NCBI RefSeq assembly: GCF_902506065.1
Contig: NZ_LR732912.1
Coordinates: 3,501,406-3,565,405 of the forward strand
Direction of reading: 5' to 3'
Origin: Arthrobacter sp. 9V
GTDB lineage: Bacteria; Actinomycetota; Actinomycetes; Actinomycetales; Micrococcaceae
DNA length: 64,000 bases
The translations under genes were made by a program, and so were the position numbers. Every line of letters starts with the position of its first letter. Position 1 is the first letter of the stretch. This document shows positions 49,888-58,153 of this stretch, piece by piece. Below the pieces are notes generated by a model that was given only the letters and a program-made list of their open reading frames with translations, was not told where the DNA came from and made no database searches.

Positions 49888-50652
49888 TTACCTGGGCATG
49901 GACAGATTCAGCGCGTTGACTTTCGCTTTGGCCGCCCGGACAATCTCGCGATCCGTCACGATGTAAGCGGTGGGATCACCGTCGTCCTGGGTACCCAAAG
50001 AGATTGCAGCGTCGGCGAGGGTAGAGACCGTCCTCTTGGCGGACAGGTGAACCGCGGACAGTCCGGCCGCGTGCATCGCGGGAATGTCCTCCAGGGTCAG
50101 TCCCCCACCCGCCATGATTTCAAGAGTGCCGCTGGCCCGTTCCACCATGTCCGAAAGGGTGTCCAGACCAGCCCCTGCCGTGGCTGCATGGCCGGAGGTG
50201 AGGATCCGCGTGAAGCCCAGTTCCATGAGCTGATCAAGGGCGGCCAAAGGGTCCCTCGATTTGTCGATGGCCCGGTGGAACGTCAACTGTGCCGCCGGGT
50301 TGGCCTCCTTTGCGGCATCCACCAAGCGCTGGACGGTGCGAAGGTCCACGTCCCCGGAAGCCGTGAGCGCCCCCACCACCACTCCATGGGCACCCTGAGC
50401 CAGCAGGTGGCGGATCTCGTGAACCATGGTGTCCACATCCGATGCCGAATACCGGAAATCACCGGGCCGGCAGCGAATCAGTGGATGGGTCTCCAGACGA
50501 CCGTCGACGTGCTCCAAGCTCGCTTCCATGAGCCCTTGGCTAGGCGTAACGCCACCAAGTTCGAGGCTGCTGCACAGTTCAATCCGATCCGCGCCTTCAG
50601 CGGCGGCCGCCCCTGCACCCGCAGCACTCACTACGGCAATTTCGAGTTTCAT
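49888..50652 (-). CDS. cutC: CutC-family protein
   Basis: 254 residues, TIM-barrel CutC fold: EGADRIELCSSLELGGVTPS, CRPGDFRYSASD, LTFHRAIDKSRDPLAALDQL in outline, ILTSGHA, AGGGL and VHLSAKR. CutC was linked to copper tolerance in E. coli, but a role in carbohydrate metabolism is now equally likely. Next to a DUF5107 carbohydrate gene here. Start ATG at 50652, 17 bp from repeat R2 copy 3. Confidence 0.9.
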   Translation of the reverse strand: MKLEIAVVSAAGAGAAAAEGADRIELCSSLELGGVTPSQGLMEASLEHVDGRLETHPLIRCRPGDFRYSASDVDTMVHEIRHLLAQGAHGVVVGALTASGDVDLRTVQRLVDAAKEANPAAQLTFHRAIDKSRDPLAALDQLMELGFTRILTSGHAATAGAGLDTLSDMVERASGTLEIMAGGGLTLEDIPAMHAAGLSAVHLSAKRTVSTLADAAISLGTQDDGDPTAYIVTDREIVRAAKAKVNALNLSMPR

Positions 50653-50668
50653 GTTGAAACTCTACGCG

Positions 50669-50731
50669 GAGTTTTTGTACAGCCGATGCCCTCAAGAGAG
50701 TCCCTCAAGGGCATCAGCTGTACAAAGACTC
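50669..50731. repeat. Family R2 palindromic repeat, copy 3 (63 bp)
   Basis: GAGTTTTTGTACAGC...GATGCCCT and AGGGCATC...GCTGTACAAAGACTC pair with one mismatch per arm. It starts 1-2 bases past the thioesterase stop (50733) and ends 17 bp before the cutC start, so any cutC message from upstream must include it. Confidence 0.87.
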
Positions 50732-50732
50732 G

Positions 50733-51182
50733 TCAGCCTTGGTACTTCTGCAGCTTTTCCTTCTGCTCCGGAGTGAGCCTGAGGACCCGTCCGGTGGCTT
50801 CGGCCACGAACGCCAGGTGAGTGGTGGCTTTGACGCAGTCCTCCCGGGTGACCGGATCCTTGATGACATAGTGAAGATCAAAGCTTGCGCCTTTAATCGC
50901 CCCCACCCAGATCTCCACAACAGCGGGGATGTTGCGGTAATCCAAAGTCCTGACGTACCGGACCTTGTGCTCCACAACCAGGGTCATGATGCCCTCTTCA
51001 ACATCATTGAACAGGGCCGCCGGGGGCTCTTTGCCCGGAAGGCCGGCCCCGCGGGGTGGCCCGAACGCTGCGATACGGGCTTCCTCCAGCATGCGCACAA
51101 TCTGGACGTTGTTGATGTGGCCGTAGGCGTCCATGTCACCCCAGCGCATGGGTACAAGAACCTCCATGCGCCCGGGTGCCAC
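50733..51182 (-). CDS. Hotdog-fold acyl-CoA thioesterase
   Basis: 149 residues, 4-hydroxybenzoyl-CoA thioesterase-like: RWGDMDAYGHINNVQIVRMLEEAR with the catalytic Asp and the helix start, then EHKVRYVRTLDYR and a beta-strand core. Likely hydrolyses medium or long acyl-CoA or aryl-CoA. Start GTG at 51182 with AAGGAG close before it; ATG at 51167 is an alternative. 23 bp after the ABC operon's last stop side. Confidence 0.85.
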   Translation of the reverse strand: MAPGRMEVLVPMRWGDMDAYGHINNVQIVRMLEEARIAAFGPPRGAGLPGKEPPAALFNDVEEGIMTLVVEHKVRYVRTLDYRNIPAVVEIWVGAIKGASFDLHYVIKDPVTREDCVKATTHLAFVAEATGRVLRLTPEQKEKLQKYQG

Positions 51183-51205
51183 AGACTCCTTCAGTGGCTC
51201 CGTGC

Positions 51206-53284
51206 TCAGCTGTGCACCGCCGTCGAGTCATCCACTGCAGCGTCTTCTTCGCCTGCAAACTGGGACATGTACAAGCGGTAGTACGCGCCTTGGAGTGCGA
51301 GCAGTTGGGTGTGGTTACCCTGCTCCACAATCTTGCCGTTCTCCATCACCAGGATGGTGTCAGCGTCCCGGATGGTGGAGAGGCGGTGGGCGATCACGAA
51401 GCTCGTCCGGTCAGTGCGCAGGGCAGCCATGGCCTTCTGCAGCAGCAACTCGGTACGGGTGTCAACGGAGCTTGTAGCTTCGTCCAGGATCAGCAACGAA
51501 GGATCAGAGACGAAGGCACGGGCAATGGTGATGAGCTGCTTTTCACCGGCGCTGACGTTGTTGCCTTCTTCATCGATGATGGTCTGGTAACCGTCCGGTA
51601 GGGCGCGCACGAAGCGGTCCACGTAGGTGGCCTTCGCCGCCTCCATGATCTGTTCCTCGGTAGCGTCCAGGTTGCCGTACTTGATGTTGTCGTAGATGGT
51701 CCCGCCAAACAGCCAGGCATCCTGCAACACCATGCCCACCTTGGACCGCAGTTCTGCGCGGCTGAGGTCCTTGATGTCCACGCCGTCCAACGTGATCCTG
51801 CCCGCGTTGAGCTCGTAGAAACGCATCACGAGGTTCACCAATGTGGTCTTACCCGCACCGGTGGGGCCAACGATCGCTACGGTGTGGCCGGGTTCAGCAG
51901 CGAAGGACAGGTCCTCGATGAGCGGCTTGTCCTCCACATAGCTGAATGACACGTGCTCGAACTCAACGTGGCCGTCGGTCTTGGCGGGCAGGTTGCGGGT
52001 TCCGGTCTCTTCAACTTCTTCATCAGCATCCAGGAACTCGAAGACGCGCTCGGCCGAGGCCACGCCGGACTGAAGCATGTTGGCCATGCCCGCAATCTGG
52101 CCCAGGGGTTGAGTGAATTCCCGGGAGTATTGGATAAAGGCGGTGGCGTCACCAAGGCTCATGGAGCCCGAGGCAACACGCAGGCCACCCACCACGGCAA
52201 TGCCTACGTAGGAAAGGTAGGACACGAAGTTCATGGCCGGGAAGATGATGCCGGAGACGAACTGCGCACCGAAGGACGCCTTGTAGAGTTCCTCGTTCTT
52301 CTCGTCGAAACGGTCCAGCATGTCGGCATCGCGGCCGAAGACCTTCACGAGGTCGTGGCCGGAGAACGATTCTTCGATCTGGCCGTTCAATGCACCCGTG
52401 TTCTTCCACTGTGCTGCGAAGAGCTTCTGGCTCCGGGCACCAATGACGCCCGCCACGATGCCGGACAACGGCAGCGCGATCAAGGCAATCAGCGCCAACT
52501 CCCAGGACACGATGAACATCATCACCGTGATGCCCAGGACAGTGAGCACCGAGCTGACCAGTTGGGAGAACGCCTGCTGGAGCCCCTGCTGAACATTGTC
52601 GACGTCGTTGGTCACGCGGGAGAGGATGTCGCCACGCTGGCGGGTGTCGAAGTAGTTCAACGGCAGCCGGTTGAGCTTGGCCTGGACGTCGTTGCGGAGC
52701 TTCTTGATGACCCGCATGACGATCCTGTTGAGCAACCAGCCCTGGGCCCACAGGAAGATGTTGGCCACAAAGTACATGAGGAGCACGATCGAAATGAGGA
52801 ACGTCAGCTTGGGGAAGTCAATCCCGTTGGTGAGTTCCATCTTGGAGACCATGTCCGCAAAGTTGCCCTGGCCTTGCTGGCGCATGAGTTCCACGAACTG
52901 CTCTTGGGAGACACCCTCAGGGATCTGCCGGCCCATGACGCCGCCGAAGATGACGTCCATGGCATTACCAAGGACCTTGGGGGCGATCACGTTGAGGACC
53001 ACGGAGACAATAACGAGGCCGATCACGATGTACACGCCCACGGCCTCGGGTTTCAGCAAGCCCATGAGTCGCTTGGCTGAGGGCCAGAACTCCTTGGCTT
53101 TCTTTGCCGGGACGTCGCCGAACATGCCGCCGTCGGCTTCGGAGGGGACGTATTCCTCTTCGATGAACTCGTCGTCCTCCAACGACTCGGTTGCTACCTC
53201 AGCCTCAGCTGTTGCCTTGGCATCCTTGGCGGCTTGAGCCTTGGCAGCCCAGCCACGCTTCTTCTGCTGGTTCTGCTCGCTCAT
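51206..53284 (-). CDS. ABC exporter half-transporter, catalytic-Glu subunit
   Basis: 692 residues. A 75-residue charged N-terminus (KKRGWAAKAQAAKDAKATAEAE), six membrane helices, and a C-terminal ATPase with Walker A VGPTGAGKTT, signature VSAGEKQ (degenerate LSGGQ), Walker B LLILDEATSSVD with intact Glu and a later switch His in IAHRLST. Pairs with the upstream gene (4-bp overlap) as a heterodimer; multidrug or lipid export is likely. Confidence 0.9.
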   Translation of the reverse strand: MSEQNQQKKRGWAAKAQAAKDAKATAEAEVATESLEDDEFIEEEYVPSEADGGMFGDVPAKKAKEFWPSAKRLMGLLKPEAVGVYIVIGLVIVSVVLNVIAPKVLGNAMDVIFGGVMGRQIPEGVSQEQFVELMRQQGQGNFADMVSKMELTNGIDFPKLTFLISIVLLMYFVANIFLWAQGWLLNRIVMRVIKKLRNDVQAKLNRLPLNYFDTRQRGDILSRVTNDVDNVQQGLQQAFSQLVSSVLTVLGITVMMFIVSWELALIALIALPLSGIVAGVIGARSQKLFAAQWKNTGALNGQIEESFSGHDLVKVFGRDADMLDRFDEKNEELYKASFGAQFVSGIIFPAMNFVSYLSYVGIAVVGGLRVASGSMSLGDATAFIQYSREFTQPLGQIAGMANMLQSGVASAERVFEFLDADEEVEETGTRNLPAKTDGHVEFEHVSFSYVEDKPLIEDLSFAAEPGHTVAIVGPTGAGKTTLVNLVMRFYELNAGRITLDGVDIKDLSRAELRSKVGMVLQDAWLFGGTIYDNIKYGNLDATEEQIMEAAKATYVDRFVRALPDGYQTIIDEEGNNVSAGEKQLITIARAFVSDPSLLILDEATSSVDTRTELLLQKAMAALRTDRTSFVIAHRLSTIRDADTILVMENGKIVEQGNHTQLLALQGAYYRLYMSQFAGEEDAAVDDSTAVHS

Positions 53285-55014
53285 GCCACTTCCTCCACGC
53301 TCAGCTGGGATTCAACGATTTCCTGGTACGTGGGTGACGTCTCCAGCAGTTCGTCGTGTGTTCCACGGTCAACGATCCTGCCGTTATCCAGTACAAGGAT
53401 CTCGTCCGCATCCGCGATGGTGGAGACGCGCTGGGCCACGATGATGACCGTGGCGTCCCGGGTCTTGGCCTTCAGGGCCTTGCGTAGCCTGGCGTCGGTT
53501 GCAACATCCAAAGCGGAGAACGAGTCATCAAACAGGTACACATTCGGTTTGGTGACCAAAGCCCTGGCAATGGACAGCCTCTGGCGCTGGCCACCGGATA
53601 CGTTGGTACCGCCTTGGGCAATGCGCCGGTTCAAACCGGATGACTTTTCTTCCACGAAGCCCTTGGCCTGTGCCGTTTCCAGCGCATCCCACAGTTCGTC
53701 ATCCGTGGCATCGGGCTTGCCGAAGCGCAGGTTGTGCTCAATTGTCCCCGAGAAAAGGTATGGCTTCTGAGGCACGGCAGAGACACGGCTGGTGATCTCC
53801 GAGGCGTCCATCTTGGTGACAGGAACGCCGTCGAGCAGTACGTCACCGGACGCGACGTCGTAGAGCCGCGGCAGCAGCGAGACCAAAGTGGTCTTGCCCG
53901 CGCCCGTGGAGCCGATGATGGCCAGGGTCTTACCGGGCTCGGCAGTGAAGGAGATGTTGCTCAGCACTGGCGCCTCCGCACCTGGATACTTGAACGTGAC
54001 GTCGCGGAACTCCACGCGTCCCTTCTTCTCGGCCGGAACCACTGGTGAGGTGGGGTTGTGAATGGAAGGCTCAACGTCCAGAACCTCGCCGATGCGGTCT
54101 GCACAAACAGACGCGCGAGGAATCATCATGGCCATGAACGTGCCCATCATGACTGCCATCAGAATCTGCAACAGGTACTGGAGGAAGGCAGTCAGGGCGC
54201 CCACCTGCATTTCACCGGAATCCACCCGCTGGCCGCCGAACCACAGAACGGCCGCAGTGGACAGGTGCAGGATCATGCCGATGGCCGGAAACATCAGCAC
54301 GAACAGGTTGCCGATCTTTACCGATACCGCAGTGAGATCTGCGTTGGCATCCCCGAAGCGCTTGGCCTCGTGAGGCTCGCGTACAAACGCACGGACCACC
54401 CGGATACCGATGATCTGTTCCCGCAGCACACCGTTAATGGCGTCGATCTTGGTCTGCATGGACCGGAACAGTGGCATCAGACGGACCACAAGGTAACCCA
54501 CAACGGCAACCAGGACCGGGACGGAAACCCACACCAGCCACGACAGGCTCAAATCCTCACGGAGCGCCATAATGATGCCGCCAACACACATGATGGGTGT
54601 TGAAACCATGAAGTTCAGGCCCATGAGCACCAGCATTTGTACCTGCTGGACGTCATTGGTACCGCGGGTGATCAGCGTGGGAGCGCCGAAAGTGTTGACG
54701 TCCTGAGCGGAAAAGCTGCTGACCTGCCGGAAGACGCCGCGGCGCAGGTCCCGGCCAATGGCCATGGCGACGCGCGCGCCGAAGTACACGGCGATGATCG
54801 CAGCAATCACCTGCCCAAGGGCAACAGCAAGCATGAGCGCACCGGTCTGCCAGATGAAATCGGTGTCTCCGCGGGAAACTCCTTCATCAATAATCTTGGC
54901 ATTGAGGCTGGGGAGGTAGAGCGTGGCGATGGTGGACGCCAGCTGAAAAAACAGCACGGCCACGATCTGCGGCAAATACGGCTTGGAGTAGCGCCGTATA
55001 AGGGTGACAAGCAT
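53281..55014 (-). CDS. ABC exporter half-transporter, degenerate-Walker-B subunit
   Basis: 577 residues from ATG at 55014 (AAGGA nine bases upstream; GTG at 55020 is an alternative). Six membrane helices and an ATPase with GSTGAGKTT, good signature VSGGQRQ and Walker B VYLFDDSFSALD, where the catalytic Glu is Asp. As in TM287/288 or LmrCD types, one site of the heterodimer is degenerate: this Walker B meets the partner's poor VSAGE signature, leaving one good site. Operator-like palindrome at 55076. Confidence 0.9.
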   Translation of the reverse strand: MLVTLIRRYSKPYLPQIVAVLFFQLASTIATLYLPSLNAKIIDEGVSRGDTDFIWQTGALMLAVALGQVIAAIIAVYFGARVAMAIGRDLRRGVFRQVSSFSAQDVNTFGAPTLITRGTNDVQQVQMLVLMGLNFMVSTPIMCVGGIIMALREDLSLSWLVWVSVPVLVAVVGYLVVRLMPLFRSMQTKIDAINGVLREQIIGIRVVRAFVREPHEAKRFGDANADLTAVSVKIGNLFVLMFPAIGMILHLSTAAVLWFGGQRVDSGEMQVGALTAFLQYLLQILMAVMMGTFMAMMIPRASVCADRIGEVLDVEPSIHNPTSPVVPAEKKGRVEFRDVTFKYPGAEAPVLSNISFTAEPGKTLAIIGSTGAGKTTLVSLLPRLYDVASGDVLLDGVPVTKMDASEITSRVSAVPQKPYLFSGTIEHNLRFGKPDATDDELWDALETAQAKGFVEEKSSGLNRRIAQGGTNVSGGQRQRLSIARALVTKPNVYLFDDSFSALDVATDARLRKALKAKTRDATVIIVAQRVSTIADADEILVLDNGRIVDRGTHDELLETSPTYQEIVESQLSVEEVA

Positions 55015-55075
55015 GCCCACGGGTCCTTAGAAAGAGTGCGTGAATGAGTTAAGAGAAGTGTTGCAGCCGGGGCTG

Positions 55076-55097
55076 ACAGTATTAGCCTCCCTACTGT
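55076..55097. promoter_or_regulatory. Promoter palindrome of the ABC exporter operon
   Basis: ACAGTA-N10-TACTGT is a perfect 6-bp inverted repeat overlapping a leftward -10 box TAATAC (complement of 55079-55084), 62 bp upstream of the operon start. It is a candidate repressor site for an unlinked regulator. Confidence 0.55.
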
Positions 55098-55210
55098 ACG
55101 AAATCCTTTGCCCCGGCGAAACAACCTGCGGAAAAGATCATCCCAGCGGAGTATCTGCTGTGTCGCGGGCGCTCCCGCTGCCGCAGCCCGGGGCTGTCGT
55201 GGCAGGCAAA

Positions 55211-55239
55211 AGCGCCGACTGGTTTTCCCAGCCGGCGCT
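55211..55239 (-). terminator. Terminator of the MarR-EmrB operon
   Basis: AGCGCCGACTGG and CCAGCCGGCGCT pair at 11 of 12 positions. Read on the minus strand the stem is followed by TTTT (GGCGCTTTTGCC), about 80 bp past the pump stop. Confidence 0.75.
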
Positions 55240-55315
55240 CTAAGTCCCGCCCTCGTTGGCCCTGCTCTCCGCAGTAGGCCTTGAAATTCGAACAGAGGCA
55301 GGATCCGTGGCGGAG

Positions 55316-57454
55316 TTAGCCTGCGTGCTTGCCGTGGTCCGAACGCGCTTCCACGCCTTGGAGAAGCAGCAACGCCATGCGCTCTTGCTGCCTGCGCTCG
55401 CGTTTGAGTTCCTTCCGGATCGCTGCGAGTTCTTCGGCGGTGTGGGCCTGCTGCTCGGCAATGGTTTGCTGCTCCCGCAAGCGGGCCTGCAATTCCACGT
55501 TGGCGCGGCTCAGCTGCAGCTGCTGTTCGGCCAGGACATACTGCGTGCGTGACAGCTGCTCCTGGACTTCCTTCACATCAGCCGTGCCGTGGGGCCGTTC
55601 CTGGGTGAGGATCCGCGCAAACTCAAGGTCGAGATCGGAGCCGGAATCCTGGCTGGAGGCGGGGCGGTCGGTGCGACGGACCTGCTGCTCGCCCGCCGAA
55701 ACCTGACGCTCCCCTGTGGCCGCCTGACCCCCGCCCACCGAAACGGCGGGGTTGGCACCCAAGCTGCGGACGTCGCCGTCGGACGCTTTCAGGTCGTCTG
55801 CCTTTACGGCGTCCAGAGACGACGTGTCCAAGGACATTCCGGCGTCCCCGGAAGCGGTGGCAACCAGTTCCTTCTCCGGAGCAGCGTCAACCGTGCGGCG
55901 CAGTGGGCGTTCCTTGATGAAGAGCACCGCAAGAAGGGCAACAACGCTGATGATCGCGGAGATCAGGAAGATCTGAGCAGTCGCATCACCATAGGCAGCA
56001 CGCATGATTTCGGCTATGGGAGCAGGCATGTCGGCCAAGTCCATGCTGGCTCCCGAAGAGCCACCCTGGACCGGGATCCCGGCTGCGGCCATGCCCTCAA
56101 CGGCGAGGTCCTTCACGTGGTTGGACATGATGGCACCGAGAACGGAGACGCCGATCGCGCCGCCCACCGAGCGGAAGAATGCCACCGAAGCACTGGCGGT
56201 TCCAATGTCCTTGGCCTGAACAGTGTTTTGCACAGCAAGGACCAGGTTTTGCATCAGCATGCCAAGGCCAAGGCCGAACACACCGGTGTAAATGGCCACG
56301 ATCCACAGTTCAGTGGTGTGGTCCATGGTTCCGGCGAAGGCCAGTCCACCAATGAGGAGGACGGAGCCTGCAATCAGGAATCTCTTCCACTTACCGAAGC
56401 GGCTGATCAGGATGCCGGACGCGACCGAGCCGATCAGGTTACCGGCGATCATGGGCAGCGTCAGCAGGCCTGCCTCGGTAGGTGTTGCGCCACGGGCCAC
56501 CTGGAAGTACTGACCCAGGAAGGTGGAGGAACCGAACATGGCGATGCCGACGGCAACGGAAGCCACAATGGCCAGGGCCGTGGTGCGCTCGGAGATGATC
56601 TTGAGCGGGATGATCGGTTGTGCAACCTTGGTTTCGACGAATACCAGAAGTGCCAGAAGGGCTACGCCGCCACCCACCATGAGGGCGGACTGCCATGAGA
56701 ACCAGTCGTAGTAGTCAGGGTTGCCGGCGAAGGAAACCCAGATGAGGAGCAGGCTCACGCCGGAGGTCAGCAGGATGGAACCGAGCCAGTCGATCTTGGC
56801 CGGACGCTTGATGTGCTCGATCTTCAGGGTGATCTGGAGCAGGATCAGCGCGACGACGGCCAGCGGCACGCAGACGAAGAACGTCCAGCGCCAGCCCAGC
56901 GGGCTGTCAACGATGAAGCCGCCCAACAGCGGGCCGCCGGCAGTACCTACGGCCATGACGGCACCCATGTAACCGGAGTACTTGCCACGGTCGCGCGGCG
57001 GAATCATGGACCCGATGATCGCTTGGGCGAGGGCAGTGAGGCCACCCATGGCCACACCCTGGATGACTCGGGCGGTCAGCAGCAGCGGGATGGTTTCGGA
57101 GAGGCCTGCCATGACAGAGCCGGCCACGAAGATGATGATGCTCAGCTGGACCAGCAGCTTCTTGTCGAAGAGGTCCGCGAGCTTGCCCCAGATGGGCGTG
57201 GTTGCGGCGTTCGCCAGCAGCGCGGCTGTGATGACCCAGGCGAAATCGGTTTGCGTGCCCTTGAGCTCGGACATGATGGTGGGCAACGCGTTGGCAACAA
57301 TCGTGCTGCTCAGGATCGCTGTGAAGAAGGCTGCAAGGAGCCCGGTGAGGGCTTCCATGATCTGCCGGTGCGTCATAGGTGCTGCGGCTTTGTTGGCCGC
57401 GGAGCTAACTGAGGCGTCCGCCGCCTTGGTGTTCTGAACTGCTGGTGTGGCCAT
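55316..57454 (-). CDS. DHA2 (EmrB/QacA-type) drug exporter with a C-terminal coiled-coil
   Basis: 712 residues from ATG at 57454 (AGGAG five bases upstream). 14 membrane helices with motif A KLADLFDKKLLVQ and motif C MAVGTAGGPLLGGFIVD. After the last helix (about 530) there is a 180-residue soluble tail: a Gly/Ala/Ser-rich part and then a long Gln/Glu/Leu coiled coil (LSRTQYVLAEQQLQLSRANVEL in outline). Proton-driven drug efflux. The start is 8 bp from the MarR stop. The coiled coil is unusual for the family. Confidence 0.9.
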   Translation of the reverse strand: MATPAVQNTKAADASVSSAANKAAAPMTHRQIMEALTGLLAAFFTAILSSTIVANALPTIMSELKGTQTDFAWVITAALLANAATTPIWGKLADLFDKKLLVQLSIIIFVAGSVMAGLSETIPLLLTARVIQGVAMGGLTALAQAIIGSMIPPRDRGKYSGYMGAVMAVGTAGGPLLGGFIVDSPLGWRWTFFVCVPLAVVALILLQITLKIEHIKRPAKIDWLGSILLTSGVSLLLIWVSFAGNPDYYDWFSWQSALMVGGGVALLALLVFVETKVAQPIIPLKIISERTTALAIVASVAVGIAMFGSSTFLGQYFQVARGATPTEAGLLTLPMIAGNLIGSVASGILISRFGKWKRFLIAGSVLLIGGLAFAGTMDHTTELWIVAIYTGVFGLGLGMLMQNLVLAVQNTVQAKDIGTASASVAFFRSVGGAIGVSVLGAIMSNHVKDLAVEGMAAAGIPVQGGSSGASMDLADMPAPIAEIMRAAYGDATAQIFLISAIISVVALLAVLFIKERPLRRTVDAAPEKELVATASGDAGMSLDTSSLDAVKADDLKASDGDVRSLGANPAVSVGGGQAATGERQVSAGEQQVRRTDRPASSQDSGSDLDLEFARILTQERPHGTADVKEVQEQLSRTQYVLAEQQLQLSRANVELQARLREQQTIAEQQAHTAEELAAIRKELKRERRQQERMALLLLQGVEARSDHGKHAG

Positions 57455-57462
57455 GGTGGCTC

Positions 57463-57954
57463 CTAAGCTGTCTGGTGAGTATTGATGGAGCCGGCCGCCG
57501 TTGCCCGGATTGAGTCTTTGAGGGACTCTGTGAGTTTGTTGATGACCTGGGAGGCCTCGAGGGCATCTGCCTCGCTCCAATCCGCCAGGTAATCCCGCAG
57601 TCTCACGCTGCGTTGTTCTTCGAATTCGCGCAGCTTTGCCGCACCGCTCTCTGTCAGGGCGAGGAGTTGGGCCCTGCCGTCCGCAGGATCCGGTCTCCTG
57701 ACAACAAAACCGAGTTCCTCCAGTTCGCTGACGTGCCGGCTGAGCACGGGCGCGCTGACACCGAGCCGCGTAGCCAGATGCGTAGCGCGGGTCTCCCCCT
57801 CGCCAATGAAGCGCATCACCCCCTGCACGGCCATTCCGACGTCGGGAACGCGGGCCATGTGGGCGGTGACCACACAGCGCAGCGTGCGCTGGAGATCGAA
57901 GATTTGATGCACAAGATCGGTTGCTGTGGCAGAACCGACGGACATGGAAAACAC
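57463..57954 (-). CDS. MarR-family regulator of the drug exporter
   Basis: 163 residues. Winged helix GETRATHLATRLGVSAPVLSRHVSELEELGFV and wing RRPDPADGRAQLLALTESG. First gene of the exporter operon, so it probably represses it and is released by ligands. ATG at 57954 or 57945 (MSVGSATATDL). A wide inverted repeat lies in its promoter. Confidence 0.92.
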   Translation of the reverse strand: MFSMSVGSATATDLVHQIFDLQRTLRCVVTAHMARVPDVGMAVQGVMRFIGEGETRATHLATRLGVSAPVLSRHVSELEELGFVVRRPDPADGRAQLLALTESGAAKLREFEEQRSVRLRDYLADWSEADALEASQVINKLTESLKDSIRATAAGSINTHQTA

Positions 57955-57964
57955 CCCTCTTTTT

Positions 57965-58009
57965 GTTTGCCTAAAGCAACTATAACCTAGATTGATTGCT
58001 TTGGGAAAC
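57965..58009. promoter_or_regulatory. MarR operator region
   Basis: GTTTGCCTAAAGCAA (57965-57979) and TTGCTTTGGGAAAC (57996-58009) are inverted copies with one gap. The first is itself TTGC-N5-GCAA. A leftward -10 box TATAGT (complement of 57979-57984) lies between them, so a bound regulator would cover the promoter. Confidence 0.65.
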
Positions 58010-58025
58010 TAAAGATGAGGGTGCC

Positions 58026-58095
58026 TTGCCGTTGCGAGGCCCGCTCTGCGCCCCATTTTCCTCAAATGGAGCGCAGAGCGGGCCCCACAACGCAA
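58026..58095. repeat. 70-bp single-copy palindrome
   Basis: Left arm TTGCCGTTGCGAGGCCCGCT...CCATTT and right arm AAATGG...AGCGGGCCCCACAACGCAA pair almost fully (core GGCCCGCTCTGCGC/GCGCAGAGCGGGCC perfect). It lies between the MarR promoter and the terminator of the ThDP gene. No second copy was seen in this window. Confidence 0.75.
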
Positions 58096-58096
58096 G

Positions 58097-58128
58097 CAGC
58101 CCCCGCACGAGGTTCCGTGCGGGGGCTG
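58097..58128 (-). terminator. Terminator of the ThDP/ureohydrolase operon
   Basis: CAGCCCCCGCACG and CGTGCGGGGGCTG form a perfect 13-bp stem with a 6-base loop, 25 bp past the ThDP enzyme stop. Confidence 0.75.
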
Positions 58129-58153
58129 GCTGTTTGGGGTTAGTCGCGTCTGT

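Noticed and set aside
51953..53080. 375-residue His-rich rightward frame across the ABC gene
   Set aside because: Its His/Asp/Val-rich composition comes from the antisense of the helical ABC sequence.
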